A DNA stretch of 6,505 bases from Holosporaceae bacterium UBA5542. Lineage in GTDB: Bacteria; Pseudomonadota; Alphaproteobacteria; UBA7879; UBA5542. The notes below the pieces were generated by a model. The model saw only the letters and a program-made list of their open reading frames with translations, searched no databases and was not told the DNA's origin. Positions 6,505-6,505 of the stretch are shown here, piece by piece. Position 1 is the first letter of the stretch. Each line of letters starts with the position of its first letter. The position numbers and the translations under genes are program-made. The stretch spans positions 1,684-8,188 of the forward strand of contig DINK01000009.1 of NCBI GenBank assembly GCA_002426825.1, written 5' to 3'.

Positions 6505-6505
6505 G

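Overview
The window looks like a chromosomal stretch of an AT-rich alphaproteobacterium. The evidence is the EF-Tu sequence ([16 protein letters not shown] in the G1 region, TDVTG and [12 protein letters not shown] in the C-terminal domains), AT-rich intergenic DNA and one heavily decayed gene. A host-associated lineage such as Holosporales would fit, but that placement is inference. I see no insertion sequence, phage gene, CRISPR array or toxin-antitoxin pair.

Layout, left to right. (1) The 3' part of a DedA/YohD-like membrane protein gene runs off the left edge (1-564). (2) A short gap holds a hairpin-rich leader (705-746), followed by a decayed gene for a small exported protein (750-1545). 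Its reading frame can be rebuilt only by assuming four frameshifts and one nonsense codon. (3) An AT-rich gap leads to an intact 439-residue exported protein of unrecognised family with an HEFSH (HExxH-type) motif (1711-3030). (4) Converging on it, with overlapping stop codons, is pgpA for phosphatidylglycerophosphatase A (minus strand, 3027-3512). (5) A tRNA-Arg(CCG) gene (3676-3752) lies only 24 nt before a DegT-family sugar aminotransferase gene of WbpE type (3777-4919), which probably starts at TTG. (6) A candidate promoter precedes tRNA-Tyr(GTA) and tRNA-Gly(TCC), which lead into a complete tuf gene (5314-6504). The window ends one base after the tuf stop.

Functionally, the genes cover envelope biology (DedA, PgpA, a nucleotide-sugar aminotransferase and two exported proteins) and translation (three tRNAs and EF-Tu). 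The Tyr-Gly-tuf block resembles the tRNA-tufB operon of other Proteobacteria. The WbpE-like enzyme has none of its usual pathway partners here, so its sugar product cannot be read from context.

The points most worth a second look are the HEFSH exported protein, the abrupt codon-use switch in the last 15 codons of tuf, the pattern of lesions in the decayed gene, and the structured leader in front of it. I did not find a convincing new multi-gene system.
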